64,000 nt of DNA from Strongyloides papillosus (GCA_005656395.1 SRSI01000036.1:62001-126000); one strand, 5' to 3'; positions 25,872 to 38,868 are shown, numbered from the stretch's first letter. Notes: generated by a model not told the origin, from the letters alone. Numbers and translations: made by a program.

Positions 25872-26335
25872 TACACACAAAATAAATTAGTGTCATTTCA
25901 AAATTGTAGTTGCACGCCGATGACCACAGTAAAGACAGCAATTTTGACCTTTTATGATTAAATTTTGATTGTGCATAATGAGAACATTGTCTTTTGCATT
26001 TACTGCTCTTAATTTCATTGTTAGCTCGTACAAGTAATTTTTTGAATATGAGGACATAGTGAAATAATTACTGTAATCTTACGATATTGCATATGCACAA
26101 AATAAAAACTATTGCAAAGACATGGAAATTGAAAATTTTATAATACAAGACAAATGTTTATTTTGACGATTTTATAATTAAAATAAAGTAAAAAAAAAGG
26201 TTTTTTTTTGACAAAATATACTATTTGAATAGTAAATTATTATTTAAAAATATTTTTAAAATTTTTCTTTACCAATTTTATAACATTTTATTTTCATAAG
26301 TTGTATTTTTATTACTAGAATGTTGTAGTACTATA
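25872..26335. repeat. Repeat A, copy 1 (pairs with 52177-52644)
   Basis: About 465 bases in the same orientation as 52177-52644, with near-identical blocks such as cataatgagaacattgtctt and gacaaaatatactatttgaa. On the minus strand (25893-26057) a 54-codon frame encodes a peptide partly kept in the other copy: YLYELTMKLRAVNAKDNVLI, then a CLYC-GHRRATT ending here. The family is unknown. Confidence 0.85.
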
Positions 26336-26484
26336 TATTATTTTGAAATTATGCTTGTTAAGTCATTTTAAGATAACTTTATTATGTGGAATTTTTTTTC
26401 GTACAATATTTTTAATATTTGCTTTTTAACATAATAATAGTGGTACTATTTATTATTATGTTTTACGATAAAAAATTTATCTTT
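26336..26484. other. Unshared spacer between repeats A and B
   Basis: AT-rich sequence that does not match the corresponding interval at 52.6-53.2 kb. Confidence 0.4.
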
Positions 26485-26676
26485 TTGTTATGAATGCAGA
26501 AATGTATAAATATGTCATTAGGTATTTATTAAGTACCGAAATTACTACCATAACATTTATACAATTTTTACCTCTTTTATACTCATCAAGAACCTTGAGA
26601 ATCTGTGATGCGTGTACGTTTGATCTTTGTTTGTTAGTTGAACAGATTGGTTTTAGTTCTCTTCATTCAACCGTTT
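26485..26676. repeat. Repeat B, copy 1 (pairs with 53179-53370)
   Basis: About 190 bases nearly identical to 53179-53370, including ctgtgatgcgtgtacgtttg. Two overlapping readings are conserved. The plus frame at 26490-26756 (MNAEMYKYVIRYLLSTEITT) has stops in the other copy. The minus frame RSNVHASQILKVLDEYKRGK stays open in both copies with mostly conservative changes, so if coding it was probably on the minus strand. The family is not recognised. Confidence 0.75.
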
Positions 26677-27359
26677 ATTACATTTTTTATATGATAAATA
26701 ACAAGTATTTTATAAGAAGTGTTTTACGAAAATCTGACACATTTTATGGAATATGATGAATTTTTTAATTTTCCCATTATACATAGAATTTTGAATTTTG
26801 TTTTCAAAGAATTATTTAGATACTAGAAGTTTTTTTTAAAATTTTATTGCTTTATAAAATATTGTAAAAAATTTATTTACAACAATATGACAGTTACTTA
26901 AAATATCAAACAAAGAAACAATTACAAATGTTGAAAAAACAGTTTTTAAGTTAATTATTTAAATGTTAATCTAGAAACATTTTTGATTATAATTACTTTT
27001 TTACTAATATAAAAAAATTTGGCACTTTTTTAATTGACTTATATTTTTCATAAAAAAAAACATATTAAATAACCGTCAGATCGGGTTAAAAGGTTTATTT
27101 TTAGTTACAAATTCTGATATTATCAATCCTTAAAGATTTAGTAACAAACTTCATTTAATACTATTGGATGTAGACGATTAGGCAGGCAAGGCTCAAAAAG
27201 TGTATTTCAAAATTAATATCTTGAATTAAAAATAATTTAACAAAAATCATTCAGATAAAATTTAATAATTAAAACTTTGCTACAAAATGAAGCATTAATA
27301 TCTTTTATAAGTAGATTAGTTTAATTTTTTTAACACCTTTAGCTTAGAATTGTTTTATA
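26677..27359. other. AT-rich sequence, no gene seen
   Basis: Nothing recognisable. Confidence 0.5.
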
Positions 27360-27700
27360 AAAATGGCTCTTTCATTCATAACTGGTCTAATCGTTGATTA
27401 ATCACGGCTATATTATGCTTTCTCTTATTCTAGTGTTAGGCATTTCTAATGTTCTATATATCAAATACTTTCACTAAATTTAAGAAAAGTTATTTCTGGA
27501 ACAAAATAGTGAAAATAAGTGGTCGAAAAAAGGATGTTTTAAAAGATAACTTGACTAATTATAATTCAAAAATTTCGAGGCCCATTTCCCCCTCAAGTTA
27601 AAAAACTGCATCTAATGAATTATTAATTATAAAAACAGGCAACCTTGAAAAGAGTTATGATGAAGACAAATTTTTTTCTCTTTATTATTTTAAGTATAAA
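27360..27700. repeat. Dispersed relic of the 520-bp satellite unit
   Basis: It matches the word order of the 36.0-38.1 kb array: ggtctaatcgttgattaatc, then agttatttctggaacaaaatag, then gataacttgactaatt, then cccatttccccctcaagttaa, then gagttatgatgaagacaaattt. It is more diverged than units inside the array. Confidence 0.5.
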
Positions 27701-28587
27701 CTTGAATGTTTATGATTTTTAATGAAATTTGTATATGATAAAACGTTATGGATGCAGTTGTTTATTTTTTATAATTATGTAATATACAAAATTGCTAAAA
27801 AAAAATTGATTTTATGCGATAATTGCATTTTTGTAATACCAACAAAATGCATATGTTAGATCATATATTTTGTATGTAAAAAAAATGAAATTCATCAGTT
27901 CTAAATGACACGTTTTCTGTTTGTGTGGAAATACTCTCTACTTATAATTTTGAAATATTTTCGGGTCCATTATAAAGTCTCATGATAACAATTGCCAATT
28001 TTGCATAGTGGGACAAACTAAATATGTATCTTTATCACTTATTCTCAACGTCAAGCATTTTCATCAATTCACTGGATATAATAATAAGAGTTTGCTGTGC
28101 TACCACAGCCTTATTGTTATGTCTTTCTCAACAGTAGTCAATATATTACATAGATTTGCATTTATCTATCTGGCTTTCAAAACAGGCTTCTCAAATGCAA
28201 AAAAGTCGAGTTGAAAATTTTAAATCATATCCTTCGATATTTTTTACTCAGCAACAAATTTTATAACATCATTTCTTTTAGAACTTTTTTTTTCAACAGT
28301 TCTTTTAATTGCTGGTTTTCATATATAAAAAGTCTTCAACCTACAATTAAAGATTTATCATTATAAAAAAAATTAACTGGCATCTATTACTTCAACCAGA
28401 TTTTGTAGTTTTTTGAATAGCTGGTGATGGTAATTTATAATTTTTTAACTATTACAGATCGAATAAATGTTTAAAATAATATAAAATGAAGAATAATGTG
28501 CAAATAGTAGGAGATTTTCGCACCAAGAGAGATTTATTAAGCGGTTGGTAACATGTCTATTAATGCAAAGAAAATATATTAATATGT
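27701..28587. other. AT-rich sequence, no gene seen
   Basis: Nothing recognisable. Confidence 0.45.
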
Positions 28588-29545
28588 TTATTTTTTTTTA
28601 TTTTTTTTATTTTATTCGTATTCACCTAAAAGGGACGAAAATTTACAAACATTTATAAATATTAACATTTAATGATGATTTGGCTTTTCTATCAGGTTGT
28701 TTTCGTATAGTAGAATTATCAGGAACAAGAGATAGAAGTCTCTTTGGAGGTCTGCCTACTGGTCTTTTCCAATCTTTTTCAACATATACATCAAAAGGTT
28801 TTCTTGCCTTTTCCATTCTATCTAGTATTATATCTTTGATGCACTTAGCAGGATGGATCTCTTTTTTGAAAATAGAATGTAGAACCTTCTTCTCCAGTGA
28901 TACAAATTTATTGATAAGCATAATAGTCGGTCTCATAGATTCTATACTTTATAAAGTTGCTGGTCTTATGATACAATTATAAATTTTTAATTTATTTTTG
29001 TAATCAGCCCTATTTAATAGTTCTTTGTTTTTAAATCTTGCCCGTCATGTGGCCTTTGCACGTTCATTGAAATCGTTATTATCTCCATTCAGGTTCATAG
29101 ATACCACTCTTCCTAGGTATTTATAATTTGATACTACTTCATATATTGGATTATCCAACTTCTTTTTATATTGCGTAGCCATCATTTTTGTTTTATCCTT
29201 ATTCAACTCTAGACCTGTTTTCCTGGCATGATATTCAATAACTTGAGCTATTTTTTCTGTTAGCTTTTGATCATAGGTGTATATTACTATGTCGTCAGCA
29301 AACTCTAATTTGAAGCTAACCGTAGGAGTACCATCAATCATAACCTTAACTAGGTTACTTTCTTCTTTTTTAAAACAATCATCTAAATCATACTGGGCAT
29401 TCTTAAGAATTATTTCCAATAATAGAATAAACAATTTTGGGCTTAATGTATCACCCTGTCGAATACCAGATATTAATATGTTTAAGTAAAAATTTATAAG
29501 ATTAGAATTTATTAGTGGACTATACTTTACAGAGAAATACAAAAA
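28588..29545 (-). mobile_element. 5'-truncated RTE-like LINE with A-rich tail
   Basis: On the minus strand this stretch encodes the C-terminal half of a non-LTR reverse transcriptase, then ends in an A-rich run (28588-28619 read on the minus strand). Truncation at the 5' side (29545) and an A-rich 3' tail are typical of target-primed LINE insertion. The endonuclease domain and the first part of the reverse transcriptase are absent. Confidence 0.8.
28643..29542 (-). pseudogene. RTE-like reverse transcriptase fragment
   Basis: The first piece (29045-29542) holds GIRQGDTLSPKLF (RT motif 4), KLEFADDIVIY (the catalytic F-A-D-D box), GLELNKDKTKMM and YKYLGRVVS, all in the normal order. The second piece (28643-28936) holds the C-terminal region of RTE/BovB-type proteins, ending in DWKRPVGRPPKR. 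Between them (28937-29044) the frame is broken, but the sense continues with the words KNKLKIYNC-like and LYKV. The encoded enzyme would copy RNA into DNA at a nicked target site. It is inactive because the N-terminal endonuclease is missing and at least one frame break lies inside. Confidence 0.85.
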
Positions 29546-32500
29546 AACAGTACAATAAGACGGATGTAAAATGTGGCCACCTGTAAGAGTTATAATATAA
29601 GGGAAAGATTCTACTTACGAATTACACAAATTAATTACCACTAATTATAATAAACAATAGAATAGAACTGTAGTATCACTAACTACCTAAAATAAAATTT
29701 GATTACTACCAGTGAAAAGCATTACATTATAATGTCATGAAAAATAAAATGACAATTTTCAATTTTTCTCAACCCTTATATCTAACATTATAACTCCTGG
29801 AGGCACACGGTAAAATAACAAATGATCTTAAGACGAAAATATTTACATCATATTTTACTTTTATTAATAAAATAACGTTCTTGAATAAAATATAAAGACA
29901 ATAAGAAAAAATGATATGGTAAAATATATTTTTGTATAATTCCAAATATTAAAATTACTGTGTTATAGCTATATGCCAAAATACAAAGATTTTCATGCTT
30001 GATTTTGATTCTTTTTCAATCACTATTTTTTGCTTTTTTAATAAATTTGATATATTAAATATTTTAAAAAATTTTCTTGTTTTAAATTTCGCTTTTAACT
30101 TAAAAATTTAAAAAAATTTTGTCAAAAATTATTAAGAATATTTTTAATAGAATTTTTAAAAATCTGTACGCAAAAAAAGACGCAGATAAGTTTAAAATGT
30201 GTAAATTTGTTCTACCTAATAAAATTTAATTTTCCATAATTTTCGAATAATATTATAGCAATATTTTCGAATAATAAAATTAAAGAATAAGTTAAAAAAT
30301 TATTAAAAAAATTTACTTTTTTTACGGCATTATTCTCATTATAAAACTAAAGTTGCTTTGTACAACACATTTTAATGTACTAAGTTGTTCAGAAATAAAT
30401 GTTTCTTTTGCTTTGTCAATATTTAAATGACTTTAATTTCTTTATATGTTTATTTAGGACCACAAATTATATGCCATTTTGTAGAGCTAATTAAGCTCTA
30501 TCATTGTCTCTAATTTGTTTTTCTATTAACATTTATTAGAAACTTATTATTAGTCTTAAAAAGACTATGCTAAAATCGATTATCGCATTATTTTCTTTAT
30601 AAACTCAAACTTAATCAAAATTAATTGGAATTGTCTAAAAGCTTTACACTAAATTTAAATAATAAACTACAAAATGTAATAAAGAGCGTTAATTTAAGGT
30701 ACTTTGTAATAAAGATATAATTTGTACTACATTTTCATAAATTCTTATAAGAATTATAAATTTCGAATTATATTAATCAATAAGATAAATTTTAGAAGGA
30801 ATTGCTAATTCCATACTCAATATCTATCAATTAAAGTGAATGATTCTAACTTTTTAGTAGTTCTTGACTACATGTTTTACAAAAAATTGTGTAGAAACTA
30901 AACGATTTAAGGAATAAAATTGAACCTTACACATTTTATTTACTAAATTTTCTTCTAACATAATAGCATTCATTCTTAAATATGATTCTTTATTCGAAAG
31001 ATAAAAAGCTTATTAAATTTGAATACCTAAAATCTGACTTTTTAAGGAATTAGATTCTAAAAAATTCAATTTTTTTAAAAATTACATTAAAAAAATTAAA
31101 ATATTAACAACAATGTGGCGAATATAATGGTTTTCAATTTGTTCTAAAAATAAAAATTTCTAATTGGGTTATGACATTTCGAATTTAAGGATTGAAAAAA
31201 CGATATTTATTTTTAAACAACATATTAAAATTTTACATTAAAATTATTTTGTTGATCGAATAGTCCACATTTTTTGTATTATTAAAAATTCTTGTTTTAC
31301 GAAGACATATATACTTTTAAATATCGTTGGTTATTTTTCATATAATTGGTTTTACTTTATTGTACTATAATATGTTAAAAAATGTTTTTTTATAAAGGCA
31401 TTTATAATTTCGCTTATAAGTAACTTATTAACTTTAATTTTTAAGTATACTTAAAATTGAAAAGAAGTTAAATTCATACCTTCATTATACGAATTTTAAA
31501 AATATTACTTTATTACACAAATTCTGCATAATATTAGAGATTTTAAGCTTTAATGACAAAAGTAAATTAAAGTACAAATAAATTGAACTTCAAAATACTA
31601 ACAGTTAATTTCTTAATTTTAACTGGACTTTATTCCTCAACGTTAAAGATCGGCCAGCCAACATCTTATCGGTGAATTCCCACGACAACTGAACAATCTT
31701 CTTAAAAACTTTATTTTAATTTTATTTTAGATTACAAGATATAAATATAAAAAAGCTAAATATAATAAACATAATTATACAATATTAATACACATTCAAA
31801 TTTACCCTTTCAGGCTTTTTAGCAATTTCCACCTCCTGGCTTGTTAGTAGATTTTAGTTGGCAAAAATCAAAATAATCTTCTTTTGTAAAATCTTTCTTA
31901 TTTATAGTTTTTTTTATCATCAAATTTGAGGCCGCCGTACCTCCAATTAAATATAAATCATTTTGTGATTTACTCTAACAAACAGTGTACATAAAATATG
32001 ATATTAATGTTTTCATATGTGTACACATTAAAAAAATAATTAAAAAAATTTTTTTTTATTAAAAAGACTTACAAAATTAAATATATATTAATATCCAATA
32101 AATTTCTAACTTGTTTTTTTCTAAATACTATGAATTCCAGTGAACATAAGAAAAAGTTTACTAAGTATTGTAAACGAATAACTTACATTATCATCTCCAA
32201 CTAAATTCCATAAAGCCTGAACAAACTTGAGTTATTATTACAAATAAAAAATTTTCATTATCAATTCCTTATGAATTCAAGAAAAGCTAAAAAACACTTC
32301 AGTTAATTATTGTAATTTAACTGTGACATATAATTACTAAAATAAAAAAGATTTTAGATAAAAGTTTCTTTAATACAAATTCGTGCAGTTGTTAATACAT
32401 AGTTTATAAAATTCGTATATAAAAAAATTTTCGAATTTGTATTTTACTTCCATTCGTATAGAAAGACATTCTTTTCCCTTGAATTTGTATTCTTCATTCT

Positions 32501-33666
32501 GAATGTATGCTGTAGTAGGCAACTTAATTCTAAGATGAAAATAAGTGCAAAAAAAATTTATTTTAATAATTTCTTTATTAATGTTAAATTTTTATATACA
32601 AAATACCTGTAATAAAATTAATCGTTATTAAAAAGTTTGAATTTTATTAGTTAAAACAAATTACTAAATTTTATTTATGGTCGTAAACATTTTTTTTGCC
32701 TATCACACAATTATTTTGTTTTTGACTGTTGCCTGTTATATTTGAGGCATAGGAAATATGGAATTAAAATCGATATGTGGCGACTTTTAAAGATGCTTAG
32801 AAAGACTTTTAGAATTATGTAGAGAGTAAATAAATTATTAATTAATGGCGTATAGCTCAAATTAATAAAAAATTAATCATGGTAAATTTACATTTAATTT
32901 AAATATTATTCTAATTTATTTGTGAGATCTTACTAAGAGTACAATAGGTTACTAATAAAATAAAGTAAAATTATTGACTGGATCATATTTTTAAAACGTT
33001 TTATTAATAAAGATTTTTTAAATTTTTGAAAAATATATGAAATATGTAACAGATTTTGATTAATGTTTTATTTATGTTTATAATATTATTCTCTGTCTTA
33101 AATGTAAAAAAAGATTACATTTGTATTTTAATCAATTAAAAAGTGAAAATATTTAAGTATACATGATATCATTTAAAATTAACCGTAATTTATGATATTA
33201 AACTCATTTGATAAAGTTTGTTCTCTTCTATCAAAATACAACGAAATATTATTTCCAAATAACACTACTTAAAATTTTTATCAAAAAATTGGTGAATTCT
33301 TTAAGGTTATTTTACCTACATAAGAAAATGCAGTAAAAATTACTTACTTTGAAATTATAAATTGATGTGTAGAAGACCTCAAATATGTATATAATATATA
33401 AATATACATTATATTAAAATTTGCATCTTAAAAAAATCGTTCCAAATAACTTAAAATTCTAGTAAAAATCTTGGTTTTTTTACTATAAAATTTGGATATA
33501 ATTATTGAACTACTATGTCTACGTTTTTATTTAAATATAAAAAAATCGTTACTTATTTATAAAAATTAATTTTGTTTTTTATAAAAATTGTTTGTTATTA
33601 AAGGTATGCAAAATAGCTCATTTAATTATATCATATTAATAGTAATCAATTTTTTATTTTAGATTT
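29546..33666. other. 4-kb AT-rich desert, no gene seen
   Basis: No credible open frame on either strand. A slightly GC-richer patch at about 31650-31695 (ggccagccaacatcttatcg) has no recognised identity. Confidence 0.5.
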
Positions 33667-35041
33667 CACACAAATTAAAAATTCCGCAATTTAAGATGCA
33701 CATGACAATTTATGTAAAATTGTATTACATTTACAAAAAAAGGAAATTTTACAAAATGAATAGAATAGTTTTGCATTTTAGGAGGAATTGTTATGCATTT
33801 TAGGTTAAAATTGTTATGCATTCTAGGTAGAATTGTATGACAATTGAGGATAAATTGTATGACATTTGAGGGTGAATTGTATGACATTTGAGGAAGAATT
33901 GTATAACAATTTAGGTAGAATTGTTATGCAAATTTTATAAAAAAATTACCAATTATATTTAATTAATTATATTCTTCTTGGAAAACAGAAAAATAATATA
34001 TAAAAAGATTGAGAATTAAATAAATATACTATAAACTAAGTAATGTACTAAATTAATCTAATAAACTTAATAAAAGTTTGGAATATTAAATGTAAAATCA
34101 CAGAAATAATGTTAGTACTTTAAAACATTGTTATTTAAATATAGAAGGACTTTCATTTTCTAAACATTAATAATATATTTGTATCTCAATATAAATTTAG
34201 AAAATTTTATTAATGAAAACACAAAACAAAAATAAAAATGGTCAAGAATTTTACAAATAGATCAACATTATATGATTCAAAAAAGTGATTTACGGAAAAT
34301 AAGATAAGTAAAATTTTTGAAAATTATTTATAAAAATTTTGTTACATAGTTCATACTACATATATTAGTTACTAATTAACTATTAAAATAAAATCTTTAT
34401 TAAATTTATATTGAAGTACATGTATATTATAAATGTTTAGAAAATGAAAGTTCTTCCATATTTAAATAACAATGTTTTTAAGTACTAACATTATTTTTTT
34501 GATTTTATATATAATATTTCAAACTTTTATTAAGTTTGTTAGATTAATTTGGTACATCGATAAGTTTATAGTAAATTTTATTTAATTCTTAATCTTTTTA
34601 TATATTATTTTTCTTTTTCTAAGAAGAATATAATTAATTAAATATATTTGATAATTTTTTTTTATAAAATTTGTATAACAATTCTACCTAAATTGTTATA
34701 CAATTCTTCCCCAAATGTCATACAATTCACCCTCAAATGTCATACAATTCTTCCTCAATTGTCATACAATTCTACCTAAAATGCAAAACAATTCTACCTA
34801 AAATGCCTAACGATTCTTCCTAAAATGCATAACTAATTCTTCCTAAAATGCAAAACTATTCTGCCTGGAATGCATAACAATTCTACCTAAATTGTAATAC
34901 AATTTGAATAGAATTGTACCTATACAAAAATTAGTAAAAATGTAATACAAAATTTATTAAATTGTTATACAATTTTAGGTGAATTGTATGACAATTAGCA
35001 TTAAATTGCAACCTTAAATTGCGGAATTTTTAATTTGTGTG
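33667..35041. mobile_element. Fold-back element with tandem subrepeats in its arms
   Basis: The ends are cacacaaattaaaaattccg and its complement cggaatttttaatttgtgtg. The arms are about 650 bases each and pair along nearly their whole length up to a small centre at about 34.3 kb. In each arm 33760-33930 and 34680-34900 are arrays of units of about 20 bases, of the form aattgtatgacatttgaggr or aattgttatgcattttaggt, in opposite orientation in the two arms. The right array is longer by several units. There is no coding sequence. The layout resembles classic fold-back elements whose inverted repeats contain short tandem repeats. A target duplication could not be fixed. Confidence 0.85.
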
Positions 35042-36039
35042 TTCTTGCTACTCTAATTAATACTACAGAATAAGTATACTAACCTAAAAACTTTAATGAA
35101 AAGACAGGGCACGTTCACATGTATTTTTATACATTATGTTATGTTTTTTTAAAAATTGACATATAAATAATCTCATTAATAATTATTAAAAAGTTACTTT
35201 ATTATAAATAATAAAAATTGCATTAATTTTTTATAAATTAAAAGGTTACATTGGTTTAAGCTAGCAAAATACATCTAAATTATAAATGTTTACAAACTCT
35301 GCCCAAAATCGAGATTTATTTATGGTATCAAAAATTGAAAGTAAAATAGTGTTTATTTTAAGTTTAAAAGAAATCAAACAGAATTTCTCTTGAACAATAA
35401 TAATATGTATTTATCTTAAATTCGTTTCTTAAATACCGATTTATTATATTGTATTTTTCAAGCATCTATTAATCTAGTCAATACAACATAAACTTCCGTT
35501 TCACAACGTTCCAATAACTTTGTTTTGGTATTTAATAATCCTTATAAACATTACATTAATTTTGTTTTGATATTTTATAATTTTTACAACCAGCCTTAGA
35601 CCCGCCTTCGGCTGGTCAGGGCTGATCCGCAGAGCATATTTTTTATTAAAGCATTTTTATACTAAATTATTAATCAAAGTATGTGTATAAAAAAAATGTT
35701 TCACTAAATTAGACATTTCTGGAGAAAGAAGATAACCCGAAATACATTGTTAAAATATATGAAATATTTCTAAGTTTGAGAATCATTTCATAACGTTTAC
35801 ATTTATTGAAACTGTTTAGTTAAATAAAATATCCACCTAACAAAAAAAATCTTATTTATATCCAAAAGGTGAATAAAAATTAAAATTCGAATCATTCCAA
35901 GCAACAATTTAAGTGACTATTCATCATATTTTTGAAATTGGTATAAACAATTTAATATAGTTGCTCTATTAACTACATATTTGCTTTTATTTTACAAATA
36001 TATAAATGAAGAAAAATCAAAGAAATTAATATCTAGAAA
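35042..36039. other. AT-rich sequence with one GC-rich patch
   Basis: No gene seen. The patch at 35588-35635 is described separately. Confidence 0.45.
35588..35635. repeat. GC-rich patch with a hairpin
   Basis: accagccttagacccgcctt followed by cggctggtcagggctgatcc. The ends ccagcc and ggctgg can pair to form a 27-base hairpin. The patch is strikingly GC-rich for this window. A looser likeness exists to 6262-6290 (ccaaccgtagactcgtcttt). Its identity is unknown. Confidence 0.4.
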
Positions 36040-38090
36040 TAACTTCTGTCGTTTTTAATCTACAAACTTCGTTATAGTTTTTATATTTTTTGCCAGTCTT
36101 TATTATATGTACTAAATTTAATATTTTTTTCTTTAAACAACTTTGATAAAGTTATAACATGAGAAAATTTTAATGTTTACTAAAAAAATGGTTATCACTT
36201 TTTGGTCCATAATTTGATTTATCTTTAATTAATCTTTTAAATACTTAGTTTCCCTCTCAATTTTATACTCGTACATTCTAAATGAATCATAAAACATAAA
36301 ATTCTAATTCTTTTTACAAAAGTTATTTGAAAGAGAAAACTATACCAAAAAGTAATATTTTTTAACATAACTTGGTCAATTGTGGACTAAAAGTTTTATG
36401 ACTTATTTTTCCCTTTAAATTAGAAAAAAATACATCTGATGACTATTTAATCATAATAAATAATCGAGTTTAAAAAAAGTTATATCTGGAGCAAAATAGA
36501 TTTTTGCAAAAAAAAAAATAGAAAAAAGCACGAAAAATTATACTAAAATTGGTATAAATCGTTTTATTTATAAGCTGTAAACTTCGCAATAGTTTCATTT
36601 TTAGAGTTAGACTTTAATTTACAGAAAAGAAAGCATGCCTACTTTATTTTACAAAGTTTTTATTAGGTAATAGCTATTTGACTTTTTATTTTTTACCAAA
36701 AAAGTAGTCATCACTTATTGACACATAACTTGGGCGATTCTTTGCCAATCTTTATGCTGCTGTGTTTCCCCTTTATTCCTGACTCGTACTTAAAAAAAGT
36801 CATAAATCGTAACATTTCACTTTCACAAAAGTTTTTTTGAAAGACATAACTACACAAAAAAGTGATTAAAAAGATGATGTTTTTTAAAAATAACATGGCC
36901 TGTTATGAACCAATATTTTCAAAGACCGTTTTCCCTACTAAGTTACAAAAAAATACATCTAATGACAACTTAATCATAAAAATTGATTAAGTTTGAAGAA
37001 TGTTATGTCAATCACAAAATTGATTTTTGTAAAAAAGATGAAGAAAAAGCGGAAAAATTGACACCTAAATAAGTATAACTCTTTATTTTGTTAGTGAATA
37101 TAATTCGTTGTAGTTTTATTTTTTAAGTTAGACATAGATCTATAAAATACTTTGAGTTTATTTATTTTAAACAACTTTTCATTTAGATTACGATATGAAA
37201 AGTTTTTGTTTTTATTTAAAAAATGGTGACTATTCTTGGGTCCATAACTTAATCAGTTTTTCATATATTTCTATCGTATTGTGTTTCCCCAGGATTCCAG
37301 ATTTAAATCTGTTTAATCATTAAAAAAATAATTTATTTCATTAACTTTGAAGAAAGTTATTCTCTGCACAAAACTATGCAAAAAATTGTCCAAAAATGTG
37401 GTATTTTTTAAACATAACTTGGCCATTTATGGACTAAAAGTTTTAAGACCCATTTTCCGCACTAAGTTAGAACACAACACATCTAATCATTATTTAACTA
37501 TAAAAATTGATTAAGTTTGAAGAAAGTTATGCTGAAGACAAAATTGATTTTTGTGAAAAAAATGAAAAAAAAGCGAAAAAGTTGACATTCAAATTAATAT
37601 AACTCTTCTTTTTGTCAAGCTAAAAACTTCGTTAGATACTTGCTTTTTAAGTTAGACTTACATCTATATAACAGATACAATTTTATTTCATTTTACTAGG
37701 TTATGACTAAGTTATAGCTATCTAACTTTTTAATAATTTTTTTAAAATGGTTACCACTCTTTGGACCATAACTCGGCTAATTTTTAATACAATTCAATAG
37801 GACTGTGTTTCCGCACTATTCTGGAATTAGACCTTTCAAATGATATATTAATTATTGTATCTTATCTTTTTAAAATAACGTTATACCCTGGTCAAATCTA
37901 TGCTAAAAAAGGCCAAAAAAACGATGTTTTTTAAAGATAATTTGGCCAAAATTTGACCAAAAATTTTTAAAACTGATCCAGCTCCTCTAGTTAGAAAAAA
38001 ACACATCTTTTGGCTATTTACCCATAAAAATCGGTTGAAGTTGAAGAGAGTTATGAGAGAGACAAATTTTTTTTCCTTATTTCTTTTTGT
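36040..38090. repeat. Tandem array of a ~520-bp unit, about four copies
   Basis: Several anchor words recur with a period of about 517-526 bases. The word ggactaaaagttttatgac and its variants occur near 36394, 36910, 37434 and 37950. The word aaaattgatttttgtaaaaa and variants occur near 36500, 37017 and 37540. The phrase cttcgttatagttttttattttttaagttagac-like recurs near 36070, 36590, 37110 and 37630. Units are diverged (roughly 70-80% alike by eye), so the array is old. Relics lie at 6465-6710 and 27360-27700. The open frames at 36711-36896 and 37881-38117 are by-products. Confidence 0.7.
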
Positions 38091-38264
38091 TATAGATTTA
38101 TAATAAATAGTCATCAAATTTTTTAATATTATCTATAATTTTTACTCATTTTTTTTTCAAAAATCTTTTTCCAAATATGTAAATCACATTTTTAATTTAG
38201 AATGACAAAAAAATTATAAATTGTCTATTTTACATATAAATGTAGCGTTTATAATCTATATATA

Positions 38265-38440
38265 TAAGCTTTTTTAACGAGGTGCTATCCTCGGGTGATA
38301 GAAATGAAATGAACTAATAGAGAACCTTTTATTAATATTATAAATAACAATCTTTCTATATCAAAAATATTACATTTAGAATAATTTTAGCTTGGTATTT
38401 ATATATGATTTTGAGTAACGCCTTCTGTGGGCGTTACATA
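38265..38440 (+). repeat. Left inverted end of the composite
   Basis: About 175 bases: the outer 40 are perfect against the right end. The inner part is shared as gaacctttta..., agcttggtatttatatatg and taacgccttctgtgggcgtt. Confidence 0.8.
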
Positions 38441-38794
38441 TATAGTCATTACGATCATTGATAATCACCTTAAACAATCTACAATATGTAATTTTATTTC
38501 TCGGGTACATAAAATGAAAAAAAAATGAGATTTTATTTCAATAACGTTAATAAATAAAATAAAAACTTTAAAAAAAAATTGAAACTTGTTTAAATATTTA
38601 AAAGCAATTTACATAGAAATTAAATTACTATAAATATTAATTTAAGTCACTTAGTTATTTAATAATAACACATATCATTTTATAATTTTAACCAAAGTGT
38701 TATTAAGTGAAAGAAAAACAACTGAATTATTACGATATAAAAACTTGCACAAATATTACTGAAGTTATAATTTATTTTAATTGGAATTAATTTA
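38441..38794. other. AT-rich sequence, no gene seen
   Basis: Nothing recognisable. Confidence 0.45.
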
Positions 38795-38868
38795 CTACAA
38801 TATAACATTAGTCAAACTAAGAATTATTTACTATAAACTCACTTTTTAGTAGACGACTATTTCTTAAA
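38795..38868 (-). repeat. Direct repeat flanking the gag-like region (left)
   Basis: tacaatataacattagtcaa followed after a gap by tttagtagacgacta. It matches 41548-41622 in the same orientation at about 75-80% over 75 bases. The pair brackets the decayed retroelement and could be remnants of its long terminal repeats, though it is short for that. Confidence 0.4.

Noticed and set aside
28680..28982. 100-codon plus-strand open frame
   Set aside because: Antisense shadow of the RTE reverse transcriptase C-terminal region on the minus strand.
33760..34900. Possible CRISPR-like array (regular ~20-bp units)
   Set aside because: The units are contiguous with no unique spacers, mirrored in the two arms of a fold-back element, in a eukaryotic genome.
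38265..38300. Hairpin as a bacterial-type terminator or Helitron end
   Set aside because: The same hairpin occurs in inverted orientation at the other end, which fits terminal inverted repeats and not a Helitron, whose ends differ.
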